Part shown: in pieces, positions 17,735 through 25,692 of the stretch
Position numbering within the stretch: position 1 is the stretch's first letter
Layout: the number at the start of each line of letters is the position of its first letter
NCBI RefSeq assembly: GCF_003052515.2
Contig: NZ_QARE02000001.1
Span: 62,001 to 126,000, forward strand
Reading direction: 5' to 3'
Source of the DNA: Pseudomonas sp. RIT409
Lineage (GTDB): Bacteria > Pseudomonadota > Gammaproteobacteria > Pseudomonadales > Pseudomonadaceae
Length of the DNA: 64,000 nt
The notes under the pieces: generated by a model
Told to the model about the DNA's origin: nothing
Seen by the model: the letters and a program-made list of their open reading frames with translations, nothing else
Database searches by the model: none
Position numbers and translations under genes: made by a program

Positions 17735-17800
17735 GTAAATTCTCCTTGAAGTGACACGCGCCATCGAGCCCGGCGCGTCATGCATTTCCCTGTATTACAG

Positions 17801-19125
17801 CTATCTACCGCCACGTCCCTGCGCTCGAAACAGGCCCGCGAGAAAACGACGACATTGACCACAAAAGCCGCATCGGCGACCAGAAGGCGTTCCCCTTATC
17901 CCTATCAAACGTGTTGGCCCACACACTTCGCCGTCGGGCCATTTGCGGTTGATCTTCACCAACCCTTCGTAAGAGCCACCGGACTGACCGCTGAACTTCA
18001 CCAAGCGATACACCGCCAGCGCCGAACCCTCGATCATGGGCTCGATATGGGGAATGAAGGGTTCGACGAGAATGTCCAGGTAACCGTCGGCGACGTTCTG
18101 CGCACTGATGGAGCGGACGAAAGTGCCCTCGGTGCCAGCAATAGGATCCCTGCCGTTCAACGTCCGATACCCCTGCCAGAACAGGGTGATTTCATCCTGA
18201 TATTCGAACAGGTTACGGACAAACAGGATCCGGACTCGAATCCCCTTCCACGGCTCGTGGGAGCAATTGATATAGCCGTCGAGCCCGGTATCCGGAAACT
18301 CAGGCTCCGGCAGATCGCCGCCCGGTAATGGTTTGAGCATCACCGCGACGGCGGTTTCCCTGGAAAACGTCTGGGTCTCATTGCCCGCCCGATCGCGCAC
18401 TTTGTAGGTGGCGTAATAGAGACCGTCCTTGCCCGGGGCTCGGATAACGTCGCCTGGCAGATCGATTCGGATATCGGCCGCATCGATATCTGCCTGTGTC
18501 ACTGTCTTGCTGGCAACCACGCTGGAGGTGGGTGGATTGTTCTGTGACCAGTAGAGGTCCACCACATCGCCGTCTTCAGCTTCCAGGTACACGGGAGTCG
18601 GCAAGCGCAGCTCAACTTGGTCATTGTGACTGGCCAAGTAAGTGTCAGTAATGCTTCCCACAAGATCAGTGGGCAATAACAGGGCGAGTAACTGCTGGTT
18701 ATAGCTGGGGGGGCGAGTGTCGATGGTCACGATCCGAACATCGGAGGCCGCGACTGAACCGGTGTCGCTCGTCACTCGGTAGTCGATTTGGTATCGACCG
18801 TCGGGTTGAAGAAGGGCCTTGTCGATGCGCATTAAAACGGGAAACAGACTGGCGTCTACCGGCCCAGGAAAGGATATTGCATCGACAGGCTGGCCGAGGC
18901 CTGCACCGCTCCAGAAAAGCTCCAGCAGGTCGCTGTCTCCAGGCCCAGCCGGCACTGGCCAGAGCGGAACCCGAACCTCAAGATCGTTCAGATGCGTTCC
19001 GGTTGCAACCACGCCATCAGGGTCATTGGGATCGATGATGGAGGGAATCTGCGGTGCCACCAGATTGGCAAGCACCGACCGCCCCATCAGCCTTCTCCAG
19101 ATCTGCCCTATCCAGTCCCTGACCA
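17801..19125 (-). CDS. Ig-like repeat protein, first gene of minus-strand operon
   Basis: The 441-residue protein is read from ATG 19125 (GGAG 10 bases upstream); an in-frame start at 19207 has no better site. The N-terminus MVRDWIGQIWRRLMG is amphipathic rather than a signal peptide. Three or four Ig-like domains follow, with the SYNQ and TYKVRDRAGNETQTF motifs, then the EPEFPDTG block shared with the next gene. The last 35 residues are Cys/Arg/Gly-rich and unlike the rest, which may reflect a past frameshift near the 3' end or a genuine basic tail. The 41-bp double-palindrome element lies 98 bp upstream. Confidence 0.7.
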
Positions 19126-19222
19126 TCTGGCACTCACTCCCCTGTGAAGACGTGCTGCCGCCCGATTGAAGTCGACGCGGCCAGCGCAACAGGTGTTGAT
19201 TGAGCACCGTTCAGGCGGGTTT

Positions 19223-19263
19223 GCCTACTGTCATAAATGACAGGTTTTGCGACCACTGGTCGG
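19223..19263 (-). promoter_or_regulatory. 41-bp double-palindrome element, copy C (inverted)
   Basis: Read on the minus strand this matches copies A and B except for AGT instead of AGC in the first loop and TTTA instead of TTTC in the second. Both changes are in loops, so all four arms (GACC, GGTC, CTGTCA, TGACAG) are intact. It lies 98 bp upstream of the minus-strand operon starting at 19125, oriented as A and B are to their own genes. Confidence 0.7.
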
Positions 19264-19309
19264 GATCGGCCGCCTGATCAGGCAATGCTGAACGCAATCT
19301 TCAAGGGTG

Positions 19310-20272
19310 TCAGACCAAACTCGCGTCAATCACCAAAATCACCTTCCCCGACACCTGATTAGTCGCCAGCTCCGCAAACGCCTCTTCAGCTTCGGCAATC
19401 GGAAAACTGCGCGCCAATTGCGGCTTCAGGCGGCCTTCGGTGAACAGTGGCCAGACGTGCTGACCCAAATCGGCCAGTAAATCGGCCTTGAACTGGTCGT
19501 CGCGGCTGCGCAGAGTCGAGCCGAGGATGTGAATGCGCTTACCGAGGACCAGCGCCAGGTCCAGTTCAGCCTGGCGCCCGCCCATCAGGCCAATCAACAC
19601 CAGGCGGCCATCGGTACTCAGCACTTTGAGGTTGAGCGCGGCGTAATTGGCGCCCACCGGGTCGAGGACGACGTTAAAGGGCCCAAAGTCGCTCAAGCCA
19701 TCGAGGCTTTCGTTGCGAATCACACCGCCTTGGGCACCAAGGTCTTCGCAATACTTCAGACGGTCCGCCGAGCCCACGCTGACCCAGCAAGGGTTGCCAA
19801 AGGCCTTGCACAGCTGAATGGCAGCTGAACCAACGCCACTTGCTCCGGCGTGGAGCAACACTTTTTCGCCGGGCTTGAGACCCGCCAACTGGAACAGATT
19901 CAGCCAGGCCGTCGCGTAGACTTCCGGGATGCCCGCCGCTTCATGCAACGACATCCCCTCCGGAACCGGTAAAACATGCCGTGCGTCGACCACCACTTCC
20001 TCAGCCATCGCGCCGCCCGCCACCAGCGCACACACGCGGTCTCCAGGCTGCCAGGCCGTGCCGGACCCCACCTGCGCGATCACACCGGAACACTCCATCC
20101 CAAGGATTTCGGTGACGCCGGGCGGCGGTGGATACAGACCGGCGCGCTGCAACAGATCGGCCCGATTGAGCCCCGCCGCTGCCACCTTGATGCGCACTTG
20201 CCCCACATCGAGCGCCGGTGCTGGCTGTTCAACCCATTCCACATGCCCTTCAACGCCTTGCAATGCTTTCAC
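19310..20272 (-). CDS. NAD(P)H quinone oxidoreductase, zinc-independent MDR family
   Basis: The 320-residue medium-chain reductase of the QOR/PIG3 group would reduce quinones or other carbonyl compounds with NADPH in the cytosol. It has the GroES-like N-terminal domain (GLNRADLLQRAGLYPPPPG, EILGMECSGVI) and the nucleotide-binding AGASGVGSAAIQL motif around residue 145; catalytic zinc cysteines are absent. Start: GTG 20272 directly after GGAGGCAGC, which fits better than an in-frame ATG at 20311. The next gene, prc, is divergent, so the roughly 270 bp between them probably holds both promoters. Confidence 0.9.
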   Translation of the reverse strand: MKALQGVEGHVEWVEQPAPALDVGQVRIKVAAAGLNRADLLQRAGLYPPPPGVTEILGMECSGVIAQVGSGTAWQPGDRVCALVAGGAMAEEVVVDARHVLPVPEGMSLHEAAGIPEVYATAWLNLFQLAGLKPGEKVLLHAGASGVGSAAIQLCKAFGNPCWVSVGSADRLKYCEDLGAQGGVIRNESLDGLSDFGPFNVVLDPVGANYAALNLKVLSTDGRLVLIGLMGGRQAELDLALVLGKRIHILGSTLRSRDDQFKADLLADLGQHVWPLFTEGRLKPQLARSFPIAEAEEAFAELATNQVSGKVILVIDASLV

Positions 20273-20544
20273 GCTGCCTCCATAGTGACTCTCGGACTGA
20301 GCTCGACGCACCTCGCGGCGTTCGGGCTTTTTTGCATTATGCGACCGGTTTTCGACTCAGATTGCGTGAAAACGTAGCGAGCGAAGGCAAGACAAGGCAA
20401 AAGCAGACGGGAACGCTCACCAGCATCCCCACTGTTTTTAACGCGACATTGCCCAGCAACGAAGTTTTCATGGAATCTCAAGGGAACCGGCGACCTCAAA
20501 GACGGCCTACTATGCGTTATCAATTGTCCCCGCGTCGAATCAGC

Positions 20545-22626
20545 ATGAAGCACCTGTTGCCTAGCACCACCCTTGCATTACTTCTCGGCCTGGCGGCATT
20601 GCCGGTGTCCGCTCCTTCGTTCGCTGCCAACAGCTGGGACAATCTCCAACCCGACCGCGATGAGGTCATCGCCAGCCTCAATGTCGTGGAGCTGCTCAAG
20701 CGCCACCATTACAGCAAGCCGCCGTTGGACGACAAACGCTCGGAAATCATCTACCAGAGCTACCTGAAATTGCTCGACCCGTCGCGCAGCTATTTCATGG
20801 CCAGCGACATTGCCGAATTCGACAAATGGCGCTTTCAGTTCGACGACTTCCTCAAGAGCGGCGATCTGAACCCGGGCTTCACTATCTACAAGCGCTACCT
20901 GGATCGCATCAAGGCACGTCTGGATTTTGCCATCGCCCAGTTGAACAAGGGTGTCGACAAGATCGACCTGAACACCAACGAGACCTTGCTGGTCGACCGC
21001 AAAGATGCGCCGTGGCCGAAGAACGAAGCCGAGCTGGACGACCTGTGGCGCAAACGCGTCAAGGATGAAGTCCTGCGCCTGAAGATCGCAGGCAAAGACC
21101 CGGCGAAGATTCAGGAAACACTCACCAAGCGCTACAAGAATCAACTGGCGCGTCTGGGCCAGACCCGCAGCGAAGACATCTTCCAGGCGTACCTGAACAC
21201 CTTCGCGATGTCCTACGATCCGCACACCAACTACCTGTCGCCTGACAGCGCGGAAAACTTCGACATCAACATGAGCCTGTCGCTGGAAGGCATCGGTGCG
21301 GTGCTGCAAAGCGATAACGACAACGTCAAGATCGTGCGCCTGGTTCCGGCAGGTCCGGCGGCCAAGACCAAACAGGTCGCCACGTCCGACAAAATCATTG
21401 GCGTGGCCCAGGGCGACAAGGAAATGGTCGACGTGATCGGCTGGCGTCTGGACGAAGTGGTCAAGCTGATCCGCGGGCCGAAAGGCTCGGTGGTGCGCCT
21501 GGAGATCATCCCGGCGAGCAATGCGCCCAACGACCAGACCACCAAGATCGTGTCGATCACCCGCGAAGCCGTGAAGCTCGAAGAGCAAGCGGCGAAGAAA
21601 TCGATCCTGCACCTGAACCAGGACGGCAAGGATTACAAGCTGGGCGTGATCGAAATCCCCGCCTTCTACCTGGACTTCAAGGCCTATCGGGCCGGCGATC
21701 CGGAGTACAAGAGCACCACCCGTGACGTGAAGAAACTGCTGACCGAGCTGCAATCCGAGAAAGTCGACGGCGTGGTCATCGACCTGCGTAACAACGGCGG
21801 TGGTTCCTTGCAAGAGGCCACCGAACTGACCAGCCTGTTCATCGACAAGGGCCCGACCGTGCTGGTGCGCAACGCCGACGGCAAGGTTGACGTGCTGGAA
21901 GATGAAAACAGCGGCGCGTTCTACAAAGGCCCGATGGCTTTGCTGGTCAACCGCCTGTCTGCGTCGGCGTCCGAGATTTTCGCCGGTGCCATGCAGGACT
22001 ACCACCGTGCACTGATCATCGGCAGCCAGACCTTCGGCAAAGGCACCGTGCAGACCATCCAGCCGTTGAACCACGGCGAGCTGAAACTGACCTTGGCCAA
22101 GTTCTACCGGGTTTCCGGTCAGAGCACTCAGCATCAGGGCGTGCTGCCGGATATCGCTTACCCGTCGATCATCGACACCAAGGAAATCGGCGAAAGCGCC
22201 CTGCCCGAAGCGATGACCTACGACACCATCAAACCGGCGATCAAACCGGCCTCGGATCCGTTCAAGCCGTTCCTGGCGCAATTGCAGGCGCGTCATGATG
22301 TGCGCTCTGCCAAGGACGCCGAATTCGTATTCGTCGAGCAGAAGCTGGCGCTGGCCAAGAAACTGATGAGCGAGAAGACCGTCAGCCTTAACGAAGCGGA
22401 GCGCCGCACCGAACATACGGATGTGGAGAACAAACAGCTGGTGATGGAGAACACCCGTCGTAAAGCCAAAGGCGAGGAGCCGCTCAAGGAGCTCAAGAAA
22501 GAAGACGAGGATGCGCTGCCGGTGGACGATGACAAAACCAAACCGGAAGACGACGCGTACCTGGCCGAGACCGGACGAATCCTGCTGGATTATCTGAGTC
22601 TGAGCGGTTCTGTCGCGAAGAAGTGA
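20545..22626 (+). CDS. prc: Periplasmic tail-specific protease Prc (S41A)
   Basis: The 693-residue carboxy-terminal processing protease degrades or trims periplasmic proteins and helps control cell-wall hydrolases. The signal peptide has core LALLLGLAALPV and cuts after SFA. A PDZ domain lies around residues 245-325 (EGIGAVLQ, GDKEMVDVIGWRLDEVVKLIRG). The S41 catalytic core holds SASASE with the middle Ser (about 474) and GKG with Lys about 499, the 25-residue Ser-Lys spacing of E. coli Prc. A charged C-terminal domain follows. Length matches the family. The start is ambiguous: ATG 20512 in the same frame would lengthen the n-region by 11 residues, and neither has a strong ribosome site. Confidence 0.95.
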   Translation: MKHLLPSTTLALLLGLAALPVSAPSFAANSWDNLQPDRDEVIASLNVVELLKRHHYSKPPLDDKRSEIIYQSYLKLLDPSRSYFMASDIAEFDKWRFQFDDFLKSGDLNPGFTIYKRYLDRIKARLDFAIAQLNKGVDKIDLNTNETLLVDRKDAPWPKNEAELDDLWRKRVKDEVLRLKIAGKDPAKIQETLTKRYKNQLARLGQTRSEDIFQAYLNTFAMSYDPHTNYLSPDSAENFDINMSLSLEGIGAVLQSDNDNVKIVRLVPAGPAAKTKQVATSDKIIGVAQGDKEMVDVIGWRLDEVVKLIRGPKGSVVRLEIIPASNAPNDQTTKIVSITREAVKLEEQAAKKSILHLNQDGKDYKLGVIEIPAFYLDFKAYRAGDPEYKSTTRDVKKLLTELQSEKVDGVVIDLRNNGGGSLQEATELTSLFIDKGPTVLVRNADGKVDVLEDENSGAFYKGPMALLVNRLSASASEIFAGAMQDYHRALIIGSQTFGKGTVQTIQPLNHGELKLTLAKFYRVSGQSTQHQGVLPDIAYPSIIDTKEIGESALPEAMTYDTIKPAIKPASDPFKPFLAQLQARHDVRSAKDAEFVFVEQKLALAKKLMSEKTVSLNEAERRTEHTDVENKQLVMENTRRKAKGEEPLKELKKEDEDALPVDDDKTKPEDDAYLAETGRILLDYLSLSGSVAKK

Positions 22627-22658
22627 GTCACCGACCCAGGTCGTGACATCGTTGAAAC

Positions 22659-22686
22659 GCGGTCGGGTGGAGCTCCACCCGGCCGC
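22659..22686 (+). terminator. Hairpin downstream of prc
   Basis: GCGGTCGGGTGGA followed by TCCACCCGGCCGC forms a long GC-rich stem centred on GAGCTC, 33 bases after the prc stop. CTTTTCC follows shortly, giving a weak U-tract. Confidence 0.6.
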
Positions 22687-22814
22687 GATGCTTTTCCTTC
22701 CCTGGATTGGCGTGATGGATCAGCCCTCATGATCCTGAGCCGATCGTTGAGCGGCGACCGCGCTCATGCCTTCCCAACTGAACACCCCCTCTCCGAGAAG
22801 GCACTAAGAAGCCC

Positions 22815-23189
22815 CTATTCCGGCTTCGCCTCTGCTGGGTAATCGAATTCGAATACCCGGACCACCTCTGCCGCATGCCACGACGCCGCGGCCACCCCAT
22901 CCGATGGCCCGGTGAACCGTCCAAGCCGCTCAGCGCATTCGAAGAAACCGGTGCGCGGCAAGCGGCTGGCGCCCTGGCTGATGACCAAGGCACTGCGTAA
23001 GGGCTGATCGGCGCGGGTGTCGATGGCCGCCAGGTGTTCGAGCGCGGCAGCCAGCGTCTGCATGGCCGGAGCGGGCAACTGCACACGTTCGAGCAACGCG
23101 CGGTAGGTCACCAAGTGGCGTTGACGGCGCGCTACCTCGAGCTCGGCTAACAGCGCTTCCCAGTGTTGACGGCTGATTCGCACGCTCAT
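22815..23189 (-). CDS. Conserved hypothetical protein, partner of XRE regulator
   Basis: The 124-residue soluble protein starts at an ATG overlapping the stop of the upstream XRE gene by 4 bp (ATGA), so the two are translationally coupled. The N-terminal half is helical and Leu/Arg/Glu-rich (HWEALLAELEVARRQRHLVTYRALLERVQLP). The middle contains PLRSALVISQGASRLPRTGFFECAERLG, reminiscent of a small basic interaction surface. I do not recognise a catalytic motif. A toxin-antitoxin role is conceivable from the two-gene layout, but the regulator comes first and this partner shows no RelE, HigB or nuclease signature. Confidence 0.75.
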   Translation of the reverse strand: MSVRISRQHWEALLAELEVARRQRHLVTYRALLERVQLPAPAMQTLAAALEHLAAIDTRADQPLRSALVISQGASRLPRTGFFECAERLGRFTGPSDGVAAASWHAAEVVRVFEFDYPAEAKPE

Positions 23190-23530
23190 GCCTCACCCCG
23201 CCAACCCGGCACACCCAGCTCCCATGCAAGACTCCGCAGGATGGCGGCATCGGGTTGGCGGCTGCCATTTTCGATCAATTCCAGGTACGACGGACTGATG
23301 CCGACAGACCGCGCCAGTTGAGCCAACTCAAGCCCTCCGGCGCGACGCAACGCGCCCAGTTGATCGAGCGCTGGCCGATCGGAACGTGGGCTCTGGGGTT
23401 CGACGTCAGCCCCGCCGACGGCGGATTGCGGACGGTTCACACCGGCGGCCTGCAACAGGGCCTGATACTGCGCCCACGGCAGTACCGCATATTCTGGCTC
23501 TCCATCGCGAGAAATAACCTGAAGATCCAT
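23186..23530 (-). CDS. XRE-family HTH regulator with Phd-like N-terminus
   Basis: The 114-residue protein starts at ATG 23530, preceded by GGGGGTGGT. The first 30 residues (DGEPEYAVLPWAQYQALLQAA) resemble the N-terminal part of prevent-host-death-type antitoxins. Residues about 55-110 form a Cro/C1 helix-turn-helix with LAQLARSVGISPSYLELIENGSRQPD. The protein is likely a DNA-binding autoregulator of the two-gene operon. The upstream 220 bp should contain its promoter and operator, but I could not define them. Confidence 0.85.
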   Translation of the reverse strand: MDLQVISRDGEPEYAVLPWAQYQALLQAAGVNRPQSAVGGADVEPQSPRSDRPALDQLGALRRAGGLELAQLARSVGISPSYLELIENGSRQPDAAILRSLAWELGVPGWRGEA

Positions 23531-23707
23531 ACCACCCCCTGTAGGACGAAAAGCTGATTTTTGTAAGCTTTTTCTTTGTAATGCGGCATCTTAACAGCGG
23601 ATGACGGGGGAGGACGTGCGAACTATCGACAGAGTTTTCTCAACAGCGAGGTTTTGAAAGGGCTTGCGATTACACCGAGCGCGGAATAGGCGAATAGAAA
23701 GCGAGCA

Positions 23708-23739
23708 GCCGACCTGACCCGCCCCATTGCCAGGTCGGC
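23708..23739 (-). terminator. Hairpin downstream of the ykvA-like gene
   Basis: GCCGACCTG and CAGGTCGGC form a perfect 9-bp stem with a 14-base loop, 15 bases past the minus-strand stop at 23754. The downstream minus-strand sequence TGCTCGCTTTC has a weak T-run. Confidence 0.5.
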
Positions 23740-23753
23740 GAGTCGATGCGTGA

Positions 23754-24203
23754 TCAATCCTTCTTTTCCTGCTCCAGCAATTGAGGCGTCGCAGGCAGGC
23801 GCTCGACGACCGCAAGCTTTTGCGGATTCTGCCGCTCGCGCCAGACGCGGAAGGCGCTGAGTTCGGCGTCGAGGTGTTTCATGACCCAGGCCAACACGGC
23901 AATGTCATCGAGCATGCCCAGCCCCGGAATCCAGTCAGGTATCGCATCCAGCGGACTCAGGAAGTACATGAGCCCCGCCACGACCGCCAGGATGGCCTTG
24001 CCACTGATGGCACTGTATTCACCCCGCCAGTACGCCAGACAAAGCGCCTGAAGCAGCTTGAGATCGTCCTTGAGCTTCCCCAGGCGATTGCCGTCTTTGG
24101 CCGCCTTACCCGCCACAGCGAACAGCAGAGCAGGTAAACGCCCTGCCGCCATCAGCCGTTTGGCCATGGGCAAATAACGAAGAAAGTTCCAGGGTGCTCT
24201 CAT
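23754..24203 (-). CDS. YkvA family (DUF1232) membrane protein
   Basis: The 149-residue protein starts at ATG 24203, preceded by GGAGTCGAT. It has the DUF1232 signature: a hydrophobic helix (ILAVVAGLMYFLSPLDAIPDWIPGLGMLDDIAVLAWVMKHL, in which SPLDAIPD and GLGMLDD are the family landmarks). The N-terminus is basic and membrane-facing. The biochemical role of the family is not established. It stands alone, with a hairpin downstream and a 400-bp gap upstream. Confidence 0.85.
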   Translation of the reverse strand: MRAPWNFLRYLPMAKRLMAAGRLPALLFAVAGKAAKDGNRLGKLKDDLKLLQALCLAYWRGEYSAISGKAILAVVAGLMYFLSPLDAIPDWIPGLGMLDDIAVLAWVMKHLDAELSAFRVWRERQNPQKLAVVERLPATPQLLEQEKKD

Positions 24204-24575
24204 ATCGACTCCAGCAAGAGGGCCAAAAGCCGATAAAAATCGGCAGGCCCGTCTACCATTCCAGCCAGCCCGTGTGGTTCATCAGTCACGGGCCGGGCAC
24301 GCGTAGGTTATCCACACAAATTGTGGATAACCTTGTGAACAGCCTCGTTTTTCCACGCTGAAATGCCCGCTTTAAAGGGGCCTAGCCTAGATCGCGTGTT
24401 TTTTACTCACATCCACCCGCGTTCTCCAGCGCAGAGCCGAGCGTGCGTCACGCCTTCGGCAGAGGCGCAAACCTGCCGAACCGGTCAATAAATCCCGGCA
24501 TTGGGTCCGCTTCACACCGTTATTGGGACTGCCGGTATCCCTGCCCGGTTCGATCTTTTTTCCGCCTCAACGAAA
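24204..24575. other. Intergenic region with inverted DnaA-box pair
   Basis: No convincing gene was seen in this gap between the YkvA gene and the FKBP terminator; short frames here lack ribosome sites and plausible translations. Its notable content is the palindrome at 24305-24333, annotated separately. The promoter of the YkvA gene should lie in the left part. Confidence 0.6.
24305..24333. promoter_or_regulatory. Perfect inverted pair of DnaA boxes
   Basis: AGGTTATCCACA (24305-24316) and TGTGGATAACCT (24322-24333) are perfect inverted copies separated by CAAAT. Each contains the strong consensus DnaA box TTATCCACA. There is no dnaA, dnaN or parAB nearby, so this is not an obvious oriC. It could be a DnaA-responsive operator or a DnaA titration site. 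Confidence 0.6.
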
Positions 24576-24599
24576 AATGCCCCGTCAAGACGGGGCATT
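24576..24599 (-). terminator. Intrinsic terminator of the FKBP gene
   Basis: AATGCCCCGTC and GACGGGGCATT form a perfect 11-bp stem with a two-base loop, 28 bases past the minus-strand stop. On the minus strand TTTCG follows, so the stem plus T-run reads as a standard rho-independent terminator. Confidence 0.88.
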
Positions 24600-24626
24600 C
24601 GATCATCGCAGTAAACGACGTGTCGC

Positions 24627-25415
24627 TTACTTTTTAGCAGCAGGCTTGGCGGGTTCAGCAGCCGGAGCGGCTTCTTCTTCCTCATCGGCGCCGGCGGCGG
24701 CCGGGCCGTTACCCGCAGCAGCCGGATCCTTGATGCCCAGCAGTTCCAGATCGAAAACCAGCACCGAGTTCGCCGGAATCATCGGGCTAGGGCTTTGCGC
24801 GCCATAAGCCAGATCCGCAGGGATGTAGAGCTTGATCTTCTCACCGACGTGCATCAATTGCAGGCCTTCGACCCAACCTGGAATCACGCCACTGACAGGC
24901 AAATCAATCGGGCTGCCACGCTCGACGGAACTGTCGAATACCTTGCCGTCAGTCAGTTTGCCTTCGTAGTGAACGGTCACGACATCGGTCGGCTTCGGTA
25001 CAGGACCGTCGGCCTTCTTGATGATTTCGTACTGCAGACCGGAAGCGGTAGTGGTGACTTCCTTGCGCTTGCCGTTCTCTTCGAGGAATTTCTTGCCAGC
25101 CGCAGCCGACTCTTCGGCCATTTTGGCCATGCGCTCTTCTGCGCGTTTCTGCAGTTCGCCGAAGGCTGCTACCAGCTCTTCGTCTTTGAGCTTCTGTTCT
25201 TTCTTGCCGACGGCGTCTTCGATACCCAGCGCTACGGCTTTGGAATCCAGATCGTCCATCCCTTCCTGAGCCAGGCTTTTGCCCATGTTCAGGCCGATAC
25301 CGTAAGAGGCTTTCTGTGCGGGGGTTTTCAGTTCAACGGTGCTGGCTTGCTTGTCGCAGCCCGCGAGTACCAGACCGACCAGGGCAATCGCCGCTGCCAA
25401 CCGATGCTGTTTCAT
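24627..25415 (-). CDS. FKBP-type peptidyl-prolyl isomerase lipoprotein (FkpA/Mip-like)
   Basis: The 262-residue envelope chaperone would catalyse cis-trans proline isomerisation. The start is ATG 25415, preceded by AAGGAAACAGG. A lipoprotein signal ends in LVLAGC with lipid-accepting Cys20. Residues about 30-125 are the helical FKBP_N dimerisation domain (QKASYGIGLNMGKSL, then a charged coiled segment). Residues about 130-235 are the FKBP domain (VTVHYEGKLTDGKVFDSS, IPGWVEGLQLM, IPADLAYG, IPANSVLVFDLELL). A low-complexity Ala/Pro/Glu/Lys tail ends AKPAAKK. It has its own terminator and appears monocistronic. Confidence 0.93.
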   Translation of the reverse strand: MKQHRLAAAIALVGLVLAGCDKQASTVELKTPAQKASYGIGLNMGKSLAQEGMDDLDSKAVALGIEDAVGKKEQKLKDEELVAAFGELQKRAEERMAKMAEESAAAGKKFLEENGKRKEVTTTASGLQYEIIKKADGPVPKPTDVVTVHYEGKLTDGKVFDSSVERGSPIDLPVSGVIPGWVEGLQLMHVGEKIKLYIPADLAYGAQSPSPMIPANSVLVFDLELLGIKDPAAAGNGPAAAGADEEEEAAPAAEPAKPAAKK

Positions 25416-25692
25416 CCTGTTTCCTTGTTCATGCGCCGAAAGGGCAAACGAGTAAAGCCGCGAGCTTATCAGGCTGCCGCGATCAATGGCTACCGGCATG
25501 AGAGGGAGAAAAGGCAGATAAGTTCAGGTGGCCAAAGGTTTTCTTCTCAGATCGAGAAAACTGTTCAGTCGAGGTTCAGCCGCCCAAGGCGGCGCACACT
25601 TTGCTCGTCCGTTGTCGAACCAAGAAGAGGCGCGGGAAAGCCACGAGACCGCCATCGTGGCCCGCAGTATCGGAGCGCCCCAATGCCTGATC

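Noticed and set aside
20578..22416. Minus-strand open frame of 612 codons over prc
   Set aside because: The plus strand encodes an intact Prc protease with catalytic Ser-Lys; the antisense frame is a GC artefact.
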